A stretch of DNA of 31,763 bases from RGIG3102 sp964369975 (GCA_964369975.1 CAYJFZ010000017.1:1-31763); one strand, 5' to 3'; positions 8,293 to 18,541 are shown, numbered from the stretch's first letter. Notes: generated from the letters alone by a model not told the origin. Numbers and translations: made by a program.

Positions 8293-10248
8293 TTATGTGC
8301 TAACTGTATCAATATCATTTATTTTTTCATTTAAAAATAGTTTTAATTCACTAAGCGGTAAAGGTTTTGAAAAAATATAGCCTTGAATATAATCACAATT
8401 ACACTCTTTTAAAAACTTAAACTGGATATCATTTTCTATCCCTTCTGCTATAGCCTTTCTTTCTAAGCTTTTAATACTCTGCATTAAATGAGCGAAAAAA
8501 TCTTTAGTTTCTTGAGTTTTCATTATATTATCAATAAGACTTTTATCAATTTTAACTATGTTAAAAGGAAGATTTATTAAAACATTTAAGTTTGAATACT
8601 CAACTCCAAAATCATCAAGTTCAAAAACAAAGCCTTTTTGCTGTAAATTAAATATAACTTCTCTTACTGCTGTTGCATCACCTACTAAGGTTCTCTCTGT
8701 AATTTCAATTCTTATCATAGTTGGCGGTATGTTATATTTTTGTAATATAGACAAAATTCTTTCTTGCAAGTCTTCTTGTAAAAATAAAATATACGGAAAA
8801 TTTATTGATATAGCCTCAAAGTAATCTCCTATTTTTTTATTTTCTAACATTTCCTTTAAATCTATACATACTTTTTCTATGATGATATAAGTAATCTCAA
8901 TTATCAACCTTGTTTTTTCAGCCACTGAAACAAATTCGCCTATATTAACAGGATTTTGCTTCATATCTGTTAGTCTTAATAATGCCTCAGCGTGATTAAA
9001 TTTTTTAGCATTAATATCATAAATCGGCTGATAATGCACTATAATTTTATCGTTTTGAATAGCATCTTTTACTCTTTGTTCCATTATATTTCTATTTTGC
9101 ATTTCTGTTCTTACTTTTATATCATATAAGTAATTCCCTATATCATTATTACTTTTTAAAATAGAAATAGCATAGTCAACAGTTGATATTAATGTTTTTA
9201 TATCTGATGAAAACTGAGGATAATCAACCCTTGCATATACAACATTTAGATGAACTTCTTCATTTGCAATATCAAAAGAACTTTTAAATCTTTGAAATAT
9301 ATTTATAATTTGTCTTTCCTTTGTATCGCTCATATCTTTAATGAGGATAGCAAATTCATCTCCACTATATCTATAAACCATATCTTCGCCCAACGAACTC
9401 TTTAAATAATTTGCTGTTGTTTCAAGGACTTCATCGCCAAAAAGCAAGCCATACTTATCATTAATTCCTTTAAAATTTCTAATACTTAAAACAAACACTG
9501 AAAATTCTCTTAAAGAGCTTTCAGCCTTTGTTATATCATCCATTAAAGACTGCCTATTACTTAATTTTGTTACACTATCTTTTGTTTTATTTTGGTTGTG
9601 TATATATAAAAATATCATCAAAACGCCAACAGTACTTGCAAAAGGTGATAATAAAATATCGGTGTAAAAAATCTGTGTTGCCGTTATTAATGTTGAAACA
9701 ATTATATTTACACATAAGGTGCGAAGCTCGCCTTTATTATGTGATTGTTTGTTTTTTAAATAAACAATAATTATTCCAAATAAGTAAAATGCTGCTGGAA
9801 TGTAGCTTATTTGAGCAAAGGGGCCTCTTTGATAGCCTTCAGTTGGACTAATATAAAATACTTGGTGAAAGACATAATTAAATAAAATAAATACTATAAA
9901 AGCAAGATACGGCAAACTCGCTAATACCCAATTCCTATTTATTCTTGTTTTTGATGCTTTATTATAAGTCAAAGTTACAGCATAGTAAAACATAACATAG
10001 GCTGTGCTCGGTATAAAAATAAAATATAAAACTTTTAAGCTTTCTACTAACCATAAAGGATAATTAAAATAGCTATTTAAAGTAATAGTTGAAATTATAG
10101 TAATAACATTAGTTAATAAAGTGCAAAAGCACATTACCCTAAGCATTACATATCTTGCTGTTTTAAATTCATTATCTTTTTCTAAATTAAAGTAAATAAT
10201 TATTAAAATAACCAATGACAAGTAAACTGGCATTGCATTAAAAATCAT
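8293..10248 (-). CDS. Membrane GGDEF-EAL protein, probable c-di-GMP phosphodiesterase
   Basis: A 651-residue protein with about seven N-terminal helices (residues 5-217), a GGDEF domain (about 225-375) and an EAL domain (about 385-645). The GGDEF half is degraded: the signature is SGDEF (295-299) and the metal-ligand segment normally DxDxFK is SIRNFK, so the first acidic ligand is missing. The EAL half keeps EALLRL (421-426), NFP (Asn483), EITE (515-518), LDDFG (Asp545-Asp546), KIDKS (Lys567), AEGIE (Glu602) and QGY (Gln622), so it should hydrolyse c-di-GMP to pGpG. The usual DDFGTGYSSL loop reads DDFGVEYSNL. It follows the intact cyclase gene by 15 bases and has its own AGAGGAAA site: one operon with opposing activities. 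Confidence 0.9.
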   Translation of the reverse strand: MIFNAMPVYLSLVILIIIYFNLEKDNEFKTARYVMLRVMCFCTLLTNVITIISTITLNSYFNYPLWLVESLKVLYFIFIPSTAYVMFYYAVTLTYNKASKTRINRNWVLASLPYLAFIVFILFNYVFHQVFYISPTEGYQRGPFAQISYIPAAFYLFGIIIVYLKNKQSHNKGELRTLCVNIIVSTLITATQIFYTDILLSPFASTVGVLMIFLYIHNQNKTKDSVTKLSNRQSLMDDITKAESSLREFSVFVLSIRNFKGINDKYGLLFGDEVLETTANYLKSSLGEDMVYRYSGDEFAILIKDMSDTKERQIINIFQRFKSSFDIANEEVHLNVVYARVDYPQFSSDIKTLISTVDYAISILKSNNDIGNYLYDIKVRTEMQNRNIMEQRVKDAIQNDKIIVHYQPIYDINAKKFNHAEALLRLTDMKQNPVNIGEFVSVAEKTRLIIEITYIIIEKVCIDLKEMLENKKIGDYFEAISINFPYILFLQEDLQERILSILQKYNIPPTMIRIEITERTLVGDATAVREVIFNLQQKGFVFELDDFGVEYSNLNVLINLPFNIVKIDKSLIDNIMKTQETKDFFAHLMQSIKSLERKAIAEGIENDIQFKFLKECNCDYIQGYIFSKPLPLSELKLFLNEKINDIDTVST

Positions 10249-10263
10249 CGCTTTTCCTCTTTC

Positions 10264-11892
10264 TTATTGTAAAAACAGCTTATCTGAATATATATTATAC
10301 CTGTTTTTACCACTGTTTTTAGAAATATACATAGCTTCATCCGCTGCTTTAAAAAGCTGAGTATAGTCTTGTGCATTAAATGGATACAATGCAACGCCAA
10401 CACTCACTGTCACTTCTATTTTTTCATTATTTTTAGTAAGATGCTCACTTTTTACGCTATCGCAAATATTTTGAGCTTTTTCTTTTATTATTTTCATATC
10501 CGATGAATCTTTTAAAAATACAATAAATTCATCGCCTCCAAAACGAGCTACTAAATCTTTTTCTCTAAAAATCTTGCTTAATTCTTCATAAACACCTTTT
10601 AAAACTTCATCACCATAAGCGTGTCCAAAATTATCATTTATAGCTTTAAAATTATCTAAATCTATTACAAATAATGCACCGTGCCTATTTTCTAAAATAT
10701 GTTTTGTTATTTGTTTTTTAGCAGCTGAACGATTTAAAGCATTTGTTAGTGTGTCTCTATCTGCTTTTTCTTTTAAGTGGAGTTCTTTAGCTTTTTCTGT
10801 TTCTATATCGGTGATGGTACTTGTAGCTATTATATCTCCATTTTCATTTTGCATAAGACTTACATGCGACTGATACCAGATATAATTGCCACTATTAGAT
10901 TTTGCTCTATATTCACTTACTATTTCTTTTAAGCCTTTATAGTAACTCCTTATAAAGTTATCTTTTGTAGCTAAATTTAATAAATCATCTTTATCTTCAT
11001 CGTGAACTACTGCATTTATAAAATCTCTTATATACTTATCGTAAATAGGCAATTTTTCAACACTTTGCTCCTCACCTTTTCTTAAAAAGTGAGTTATCCT
11101 ATTTTCTGTACAATTTATTCTTAATACAATATCCATCCTTTCAACTAAGGCTGATTTATAAACACTATCTTTTGTAATAATTTTTTCAAGCGCTTCATTT
11201 TTTTCTTTATATTCATATAAATTCACCATTTTTATCATCATACTAAGGGCTATATAAATTGCAGATAAAAAAGCTGTTGATAATAAAATTTGATTTAATG
11301 GAGATGATTGAATTACTGGCACTAAACCATAAACGCTTCCATTAAATATCATATATACAACGAATGTTATACACATTAAACATAGATAAAATGAAAATTC
11401 TTTGTTTTGATTTATTATTTTTAAATATTTTGAAGGGATGATTTTCATAACTATAAACAGTACAACAGAATGTATAGCAAAAGTTAAAATAGTACTTATC
11501 CAAAACAGTTTTTGATCATTCGTTGTTTGCTGGATTTGCAACTTAAAATATAAACAGAAAACTGATACTATTATCGCCCTTAAAGCTAAAACATGTAAAA
11601 TAATTGCTGTACTACAAGTACAAATACCTATAAAGTCATTTTTAAAAGCTATGCTAAATTCTATAGTGATAACTAAAAGAAATCCTAAATAATGTAGTGA
11701 AGAAATATTTCCTGTATAAAAAATCACCACCGTAAAAGCTATAGAGTTAATTATACATATAACTGCGATTACCGCCTTACTTAACCTTATATCTCCAAGC
11801 ATTCTTCCAGTGAAAATAAACGATGCATAATTTTGCAAAGCCATTACCACCATTAATATTCCTGCATAAAACATAGCTGAATTTACTATCAT
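10264..11892 (-). CDS. Membrane PAS-GGDEF diguanylate cyclase
   Basis: Predicted to make c-di-GMP from two GTP at the inner membrane face. From the chosen start it is 542 residues: about seven membrane helices (5-225), a PAS-like sensor domain (about 245-370, with YIWYQSHVSLM and ITDIETEK) and a GGDEF domain (372-535). Key residues are intact: VIDLDNFKAIND (Asp411), GHAYGDE, GGDEF (452-456) and SVGVALYP. An RxxD product-inhibition site (REKD, 443-446) sits exactly five residues before GGDEF. The reading frame extends to 11937, but the ATG at 11892 has an AGAGGGGAAA ribosome binding site and the upstream Met does not. It is the first gene of an operon with the GGDEF-EAL phosphodiesterase. The PAS ligand is unknown. 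Confidence 0.9.
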   Translation of the reverse strand: MIVNSAMFYAGILMVVMALQNYASFIFTGRMLGDIRLSKAVIAVICIINSIAFTVVIFYTGNISSLHYLGFLLVITIEFSIAFKNDFIGICTCSTAIILHVLALRAIIVSVFCLYFKLQIQQTTNDQKLFWISTILTFAIHSVVLFIVMKIIPSKYLKIINQNKEFSFYLCLMCITFVVYMIFNGSVYGLVPVIQSSPLNQILLSTAFLSAIYIALSMMIKMVNLYEYKEKNEALEKIITKDSVYKSALVERMDIVLRINCTENRITHFLRKGEEQSVEKLPIYDKYIRDFINAVVHDEDKDDLLNLATKDNFIRSYYKGLKEIVSEYRAKSNSGNYIWYQSHVSLMQNENGDIIATSTITDIETEKAKELHLKEKADRDTLTNALNRSAAKKQITKHILENRHGALFVIDLDNFKAINDNFGHAYGDEVLKGVYEELSKIFREKDLVARFGGDEFIVFLKDSSDMKIIKEKAQNICDSVKSEHLTKNNEKIEVTVSVGVALYPFNAQDYTQLFKAADEAMYISKNSGKNRYNIYSDKLFLQ

Positions 11893-11936
11893 TTTCCCCT
11901 CTTTTCTAAACTTATATAATATATTCCACTTATTCA

Positions 11937-11965
11937 ATTATATCACTATTTATATTAAAATAAAA
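11937..11965 (-). promoter_or_regulatory. Probable promoter of the cyclase-phosphodiesterase operon
   Basis: On the minus strand a perfect TATAAT (11937-11942) has a weak TTTTAT (11960-11965) 17 bases upstream. It overlaps the first codon of the extended reading frame, which supports the downstream start at 11892. Confidence 0.55.
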
Positions 11966-12056
11966 GTAATTTTTAATATTTCTTAATAATATAAGCTTAT
12001 AATTTTCAATTTATTTAAATCCTCGTAGTATTTAATTAATTATTAATTCCTAAAAT

Positions 12057-12085
12057 AAAAACACCCTTCGTAAAAGGGTGTTTTT
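12057..12085. terminator. Terminator of the VWA surface-protein gene
   Basis: A 12-bp perfect stem (12057-12068 with 12074-12085) and a 5-base loop are followed by TTTTT on both strands. It lies 22 bases past the stop codon of the minus-strand gene. Confidence 0.85.
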
Positions 12086-12106
12086 AAATTAAGATTTATT
12101 CAATAA

Positions 12107-15100
12107 TTATTCTTGGATTTCTTCTTCTATTTCAACTTCTTTCTTTGCTAAACGAGCAACGATTAATTGAATAGCTGTGTATATTGCCATTAGAATAGTC
12201 CATCTGTCGATAAGAACCATAGGGTTTGACATATCTTCAGTTAAAATGAATGTGATTATTGCAATTATTGCGATTACCGCACTTAGAATTCTGAATTGGC
12301 CTTTGCGTTTTCTTTCTGCTTCGTCCATATCCCATTCTTCATCATCTTTACCTTTGAAGTAAGTAATGATTAGTGCTAAGCTGATTAACGCTGTGAAGAT
12401 AGCTAATAGTAAGTTGATTAATGCCCATGATGCGCCGCTTGAGAATGGTACATCTTGCTCATCGATAATTACATCTTCGCCATCATCGAATGGTGTTTCA
12501 TCTTCTTCGATTACTACTTCTTCATCATCTGGTGTATCATCTAAAGGAGTATCTTCCTCTTCTATTATAACAGGTATTGCTGCTGTAATAGTGATAGAAC
12601 CATGATATGGTGTAATTGAGTAGTTATCGTGTACTGATGAGCCATTTACGTGAACATTTACAGGGTATACTGTACCTACTGTTTCACCAGGTGTACGAAC
12701 TAATATGTAGTTTAATGATTCGCCTGCTACTGTTCCAGAAACTGTTGCTGTAAATACAGGGTCAGCTGCACCTGCAGTTTTTGTGTAACCACCATTTACT
12801 GTGATTGCTGCTGATCTTTGTAAAACTTCTGCTACTAATTCAAATTCTTCTTCTGTATCAGGGTCAAAGCCGTGTGAAACAATTACTTCGCCAAAGTTTT
12901 TAGCAATCATTTTTACTTGAACAGCTTTTGTATCTCTTACGTTTCTAACTGTTGGCATATAGTCTTCAACCGCTTGACCGTCGAAGTCTGGGCCTATCCA
13001 TGAAGCACCGCCGTCAGTTGAGAATTCAAAGTAGAATTCATCTGCATTAGGTATGAATACTTCACCTTCAGTATCTACAAAAGATACTCCTAATGTTTCA
13101 AATATACCATGATCTAAACCATCGTAAATCCCAACATATGGTTGTGCATTTATGTATGCACCTTCTTCATTTTCAAGTACTTCAACAATTTCATTACTTG
13201 TAATTTCATACTCAACTTTGTAGTTACCTTTAACGCCGTTAAAGTCTGTTGATGTAGGAGCATTCGCTGTTTTTAGTATATTGTATCTTCCTGTAGATAA
13301 AAGTGTATTTACAGGAATTACTGCGCCATTTACATCTTGGATTTCAAATACATCTGTTCCTAAGATACCTCTTAACCAAGCATGATCTTCACTTTGATAT
13401 TGATATCCGCTTGCTGTATATTCAATTCCTGTGTATCTTTGTGTGTAAATTAATAATTGTCTTACTGGTCTTACTACTAATGTAGCTTGATCAACTTCAA
13501 ATGTTTTGTTTGTGCCTGTAACTATATCATAGTTTGTTGAAGTTACTGTAGCCGGTACATCTAATAAGATGTTGTATGTACCTACATTACGCTTAGTAGC
13601 ATCAGTTGTGTCATAATCAGTTGTTACTGAAATATTTTCTTCGCCTTCTAAAGCTTCGTCTAATGTTTCGCCGTATTTTAATTCGCCTGCTACAGCTGAG
13701 TAAGTTAAAATTCCTTGAGCTAATGAATCACCGTATAAAATATCAGCTATTGCGTCTGGGCTTAATGTTAAAGTTGCTTTTGTAACTGTGATAGCACCAT
13801 TAACTGCTCTTAATGTATAGTTTTCTGCTGTCGCTTCATCTGCCCCTGTTGGTAATGTTATAGTTACAGGGTATGTGCCTGCTGAGCGAGTTTGTAGTGT
13901 AACTGGGTTAAATGTTGTTGATAAAGTGATTTTACCTTCATTTGTTATTGTTACATTACTTGCTGAATCGCCAGGCATGTATCCTGAGATACTATAGCTT
14001 AAGCTTGGAACTGCTGTTGCGCCGTAAGGCATTCTTAAGCTGTTAGCTGTTAATAATAACTCTGCTTTTGAAACTTGTGATCTTACTTCGATTGCATCTG
14101 AAGTGTTATAACCATTAGCTTTAACTCTTACATAGATAGTATCTGTACCAAAGTTTTTGATTAATGGTAAAGTACCTGCTACATCAATTGAACCATCTTG
14201 GTTAAATGTTGAGAAAGTTACTTCTTCGTATGTGCCATCTACACTATCAGACCATTCTAATGTGTATGTTATGTTGTTTAGGTTTGTTGGTGTAGTTAAA
14301 GCGTCTGTTACATTAATACTTGATTGTAATAATGTATCATGGCTATAGCCATCGTACATTCCTGTGTAACCAAGAGCGTTTAATACTAAAGTTTTTGCAG
14401 GGTCTTGTGCGTAGTAAACATTAATGTCTTCACCATTATCTACTGATGTTGGTAATGCTACTGTTGCATTATCAATTTCGTATCTTGAGAATAGATAGTT
14501 TGTTGGTGTATGTGTTGTTACATATCCGTTTACTGTTGTTGGATTAACTGCTACGCCTGTTGCTCCTACCCATGTTGATACTGTTACTTCTTGTGTTGCA
14601 AGTAGTGTTGTATCACCTTCTTTATAGAAGTTTAATGTGTAGCTTCTGTCTTCCATTTCTTGTGCATAGATTACATCAATTTCGCCACCGTTTGCTATTG
14701 TTGTTGGTAGTGATACTGTTGAGCCTGCCATTTCGTATCTTACGAATTCATAGTTTGCTGGTTCATAGCTTGCTACGTATCCGTTTACTGTTGTTGGATT
14801 AACTGCTACATTTGTTGCTCCTACCCATGTTGATACTGTTACTTCTTGTGTATCAAATGCTGTTGCTTCGCCTTCTCTGTAGAAGTTTAATGTGTAGCTT
14901 CTGTCTTCCATTTCTTGTGCATAGATTACATCAANNNNNNNNNNNNNNNNNNNNNNNNNNNNNNNNNNNNNNNNNNNNNNNNNNNNNNNNNNNNNNNNNN
15001 NNNNNNNNNNNNNNNNNNNNNNNNNNNNNNNNNNCCTTCTCTGTAGAAGTTTAATGTGTAGCTTCTGTCTTCCATTTCTTGTGCATAGAAAACATCTAAG

Positions 15101-18100
15101 TAATCACCTACTGCAATTTCATCTGGTAAATCTTGAGTTTGAGCGTATGAACTTGTTCCTATTTTATAGTTTACAAATTGATAGTTTGTTAGAGTTGCTT
15201 GTGCTGCTGTTACATAAGTATCAATATCAGCGTCAACTAAATCAAGAACATCTACAGTCGTAGCTACTGTTTGTGAAACTACATCTGTATCAAATGGTGT
15301 TGTTTGGCCTTCAATATAGTGTCTGATTGTGTATGTTTTTGCTGTTGTTGATGCTGGTTCTACTAATAAGAACTCAACTGATTGATCTTTGTTAGTAGTT
15401 GTTAAAGTAACTGATTTTGTGCCTGGGTATGCTGTATTAGCTGTGTATAATGTGTAATTGTTATAAGCAGCTGGTTTTTCATTAGCACCGCTTATTTGGT
15501 ATGCTTTGTTATACGCTAAAGCTGTAGTTGCATCGTTATCATCATCATAATAAACTGTTCCTAATACTGCGTTTGATTTTAAGCTTGTTACACGACCGTC
15601 TGCAAGTAAGAAGTCACCCTGCTCGTTTACTCTATAGTAAGTAATAGCGATTGTTGGACCATCTAATGAAAGCATAGGTTTTGCGATACCGCTTGTTGCA
15701 GTTGCGTCTGACTTAATGCCTATAATTGGGTTATTATTCGCATCTATACCATCGTATGTTAGTGTTGCACTATCATTTGTTGGTAATAAGCCTGATGAAT
15801 GAGAACTATTTAATTGGATTGGAATTCTGATTGTTACTGGATTTTCGCCTATTGTACCTACATCAAAAGTTAATTTATCACCAACGATTTCGTAAGTAAC
15901 TGAGCTATCACTAATATAGATTTCTCTCATGCCTGGTACAAGATCTAATTCAAAATCTTGACCGATAACATCTTCAAGTACTGCATTTTCAGCTGCTTGT
16001 AGAATGTTTTGTCTGATTTCTGATAAAACACCATTTAATAAGCTAACATCTGTTAAGTTAATAAATGTGCCATCTGGGCTAGTGATATCTTTTAGATCCT
16101 TGCCACTATCTTCAACTTGGATACCTACTGTATGAATAGTAGCATTATGGTTTGTTTCTAAAGAATCAGCTATTGTTTCCCCGCCGTAGTTATTGCTACT
16201 TGGCTTACCATCAGAGATAAATATAACATGGAAGTCTCTTGTTTTATCTACTCTTGTATTAGCATAAACTTCAACCATTTCAAGGGCTGTATTATAGTTA
16301 GTACCGCCTGTTACAAGGCTATAATTTGTTTTATTTAAAGCTGCTAAAGCTGTCGCTTGATTATTTGTAAAGTTGATACTTCCTTCTGTGTCATTGAATT
16401 TCGTACTTGGATCATCTCCATTACTAAAACTAAAATAAACTAAGGATACTGTGTTTAAGTTTTGGCTTGGGTCTGTATTTGGCAGTAACCCTTTCATTAA
16501 AGATTCAACTGCTGTCATTGTTGCATCCCATTTTGTGTTATCAGGCTTTACCATACTACCAGATTTATCAACAACGATAACTATGTCAGCGCCTGGGTCT
16601 TTTGGGTTACCTTGTAAAGTAAATTCGATTTCAGCATCAGTAGTTGAGCCACTAACCCAGCTTGCTGTTTTTTCAACGCCTACTTCGCCAGGATTTAAGC
16701 CGTTTACCGCTGAATCAGAGTTTGGGGTTACTGGTTTTTCCATTACATAGAAGTATGATAAAATATCTTTATCATAATTTGTTGTAGTTAAGCCCACTTG
16801 AACTAAGCCTTTTCCATTTGGAGTTAATGTTAAATCAACACCACCAACTCTTTGATTATTTGTGTGGCCGTTGTGTGATATTATATCTGAATCGCTAGTA
16901 TATGCTTTTGTTTTAACCCATTCGTATTTAGGATCTACAAATATTCCTAAGCCGCCTGTATTTTCATTATAATTATCCCAGTTTAATGTGATTTTATAGT
17001 TTACAGTTTCACCTAAGTATACTATATAAGGGTCATCTGCTGAACCACTACCACCGCGTGTGCCTGTTATTGTTTGTGTGTATGGCATTGCTCTTGTCAT
17101 CATTGGTGACATTTGATTAATAACAGTTTCTTCATGTGTATATGTAGCTGTATGAGTTACACCGTTTACTACAAAGTCAACTTCTAATGTGTATAAAGCA
17201 TCTGTAGGTAGTCTATCAGCAGGCACATCAAATGCTTCTACTGTTAAACCATCTTCAGTTATAGTTGTTAACTCTAAGTCTTCATAACCTAATAAACGAA
17301 CATCGCTAACTGTAACACCCTCAGCTAAAGAAGGCATGTATGCAATATACATTCCTGTTTCTGATGGGCCGTTTGCCATTTCTACATTAATTAAGCCTAA
17401 TAATGAAGGAGTAACTACAACTGTTGCTGTGTGATTAGTTGTTGCCAGTTTTTCTTCTTCTTTTTCTTCATCGCCATTTGGATTTAATGACATAGGTTTA
17501 ACGCCTAAATCATCTTCTTCTGGCTCGTTTGTTGGCATAGGTGTAGCTGTTGCTTCATCTGTCGGTGCAGGTGTAGCTGTTGCTTCATCTGTCGGTGCAG
17601 GTGTAGCTGTAGCTTCATCTGTTGGTGCAGGTGTAGCTGTCGCTTCATCTGTTGGTGCAGGTGTAGCTGTCGCTTCATCTGTTGGTGCAGGTGTAGCTGT
17701 TGCTTCATCTGTCGGTGCAGGTGTAGCTGTTGCTTCATNNNNNNNNNNNNNNNNNNNNNNNNNNNNNNNNNNNNNNNNNNNNNNNNNNNNNNNNNNNNNN
17801 NNNNNNNNNNNNNNNNNNNNNNNNNNNNNNNNNNNNNNGGTGCAGGTGTAGCTGTTGCTTCATCTGTCGGTGCAGGTGTAGCTGTTGCTTCATCCGCTGC
17901 TTCTACTACAGGTAGAGTGTAATTAATTAAAAATTCATATGGTGCAACTGTCGCTGCCTCGAATTTTGCAACATTACCTTCTAATACAACGCCTTCTGGC
18001 ACTTGTATATCTGTAATAAATGCTCCTTGTGTGTTTGCTTCAAAGGTTACTTCCATAACCTCTTTGCCATTTACAAGTTTTGAGCTTACTTGCGTGTTGA

Positions 18101-18260
18101 TGTCTTGCGTTGAAACGCTAACATCTTCGCCAGTTGTTTCTTGTGTTGCAAATACATTAGTATCTATATTAATTAAAGATACTGTGATTGCGAATGCAAG
18201 AAATAAACTCGTAAGTCTTGTAAACATTTTGTTTTCTTTCATAAAGTTTAAGTACTTCAT
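12107..18260 (-). CDS. Giant VWA / MucBP-repeat / MBG surface protein, one gene across two assembly gaps
   Basis: Predicted cell-surface adhesin. The ATG at 18260 follows AAAAGGAGAG and starts a signal peptide (hydrophobic core FLAFAITVSLI, cleavage near VFA-TQ). Then come an N-terminal beta domain, a stalk of ten-residue TDEATATPAP repeats (17538-17893), a second beta region, a von Willebrand A domain (about 15994-16596) with complete MIDAS residues (DKSGS, GGTNY, ISDGKP), MucBP-like repeats (about 14401-15345), MBG-like domains with YDG motifs, an acidic Glu/Asp linker and three C-terminal helices (GASWALINLLL onward). No LPXTG motif is seen, so anchoring is by membrane helices. The frame breaks at both N runs; repeat phase shows these are artefacts. 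Minimum length is about 2049 residues. Sampled lines look more GC-rich than the neighbours, which may reflect the Thr/Ala/Val/Asp-rich composition. Confidence 0.85.
14401..15345 (-). repeat. Tandem MucBP-like 85-residue repeats, interrupted by a gap
   Basis: Units begin at MEDRSYTLNFY(R/K)EG and end at (V/D)xYAQ. The same base motif (CCTTCT) recurs at 14616 and 14871, a period of 255 bases or 85 codons, and again at 15035 after the N run. A more diverged unit (YTIRHYIEGQTTPFDTD to DVFYAQ) lies before them. The near-identity of the EMEDRSYTLNFY segment between units points to recent duplication and explains why assembly failed here. Confidence 0.85.
14935..15034. other. Assembly gap placeholder (100 N)
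   Basis: Exactly 100 Ns within the 255-base repeats. From the positions of the same motif on both sides (14871 and 15035), the true missing length should be 191 + 255k bases. That value is 2 modulo 3, which is what is needed to rejoin the reading frame on either side. Confidence 0.9.
17538..17893 (-). repeat. 30-base minisatellite encoding TDEATATPAP stalk repeats
   Basis: The plus-strand motif GTGTAGCTGT recurs every 30 bases at 17541, 17571, 17601, 17631, 17661, 17691 and 17721, then at 17846 and 17876 after the N run. Units differ only at silent positions (Ala GCA/GCT/GCG and Pro CCG/CCA), so the ten-residue sequence is constant. It is likely an extended, Thr/Pro-rich spacer between signal peptide region and VWA domain. 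Confidence 0.92.
17739..17838. other. Assembly gap placeholder (100 N)
   Basis: Exactly 100 Ns inside the 30-base minisatellite. The repeat stops at offset 18 of a unit and resumes at offset 23, so the true missing length should be 5 + 30k bases, again 2 modulo 3 as the reading frame requires. Confidence 0.9.
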
Positions 18261-18361
18261 ATGTTCTCTCCTTTTAGATTTTTGAGCCCCGCTCATTTTC
18301 CAATCCATTGTTTAATTTTCAAAGCCAAAAATTTAGAAATATTTTTAACTCTGAACTAATC

Positions 18362-18391
18362 ATAATATATCAATGTTACATCTCGATTACA
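18362..18391 (-). promoter_or_regulatory. Candidate activator-dependent promoter with 11-bp-spaced direct repeats
   Basis: On the minus strand a TATTAT -10-like element (18362-18367) has no recognisable -35. Instead TGTAAT-N5-TGTAAC direct repeats (18375-18380 and 18386-18391 read from the plus strand as GTTACA and ATTACA) occupy the spacer and the -35 position. A six-base direct repeat at 11-bp period is the binding geometry of OmpR/PhoB-family regulators. More TGTAA-type hexamers are at 18549, 18571 and 18592. Confidence 0.45.
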
Positions 18392-18513
18392 TTTGAAACT
18401 TTTTTCAAAGAAATTTTCAATATCACATATCTTTGTTAGTTTTGTATATTTTTCATTGTTATTTTCCGCATCATTTAGTACAGTTTCACAATAAAATGCA
18501 GTATTTAGTTAAA

Positions 18514-18541
18514 TTTTTTGAGATTTTTTTGGGATTTTTTT
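18514..18541. other. Phased T-tracts, likely intrinsically curved DNA
   Basis: Three runs of six to seven T begin at 18514, 18524 and 18535, that is at 10-11-base intervals, separated by GAGA and GGGA-like spacers. Such phasing bends DNA. It lies about 150 bases upstream of the candidate promoter of the surface-protein gene. Confidence 0.5.

Noticed and set aside
12177..15263. Several plus-strand open frames antisense to the surface-protein gene, some Leu- or Ser-rich
   Set aside because: They have no ribosome binding sites and low-complexity translations that mirror the repeats of the real minus-strand gene.
17535..17900. CRISPR-like array from regular 30-base repeats
   Set aside because: Repeats are directly adjacent with no spacers, variation is at silent codon positions and the unit is in frame in the surface-protein gene; it is a coding minisatellite.
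14926..18308. Separate or frameshifted genes at 17505-18308, 14926-17538 and 12107-14911
   Set aside because: Breaks coincide with 100-N placeholders; repeat phases and frame arithmetic agree on one continuous gene.
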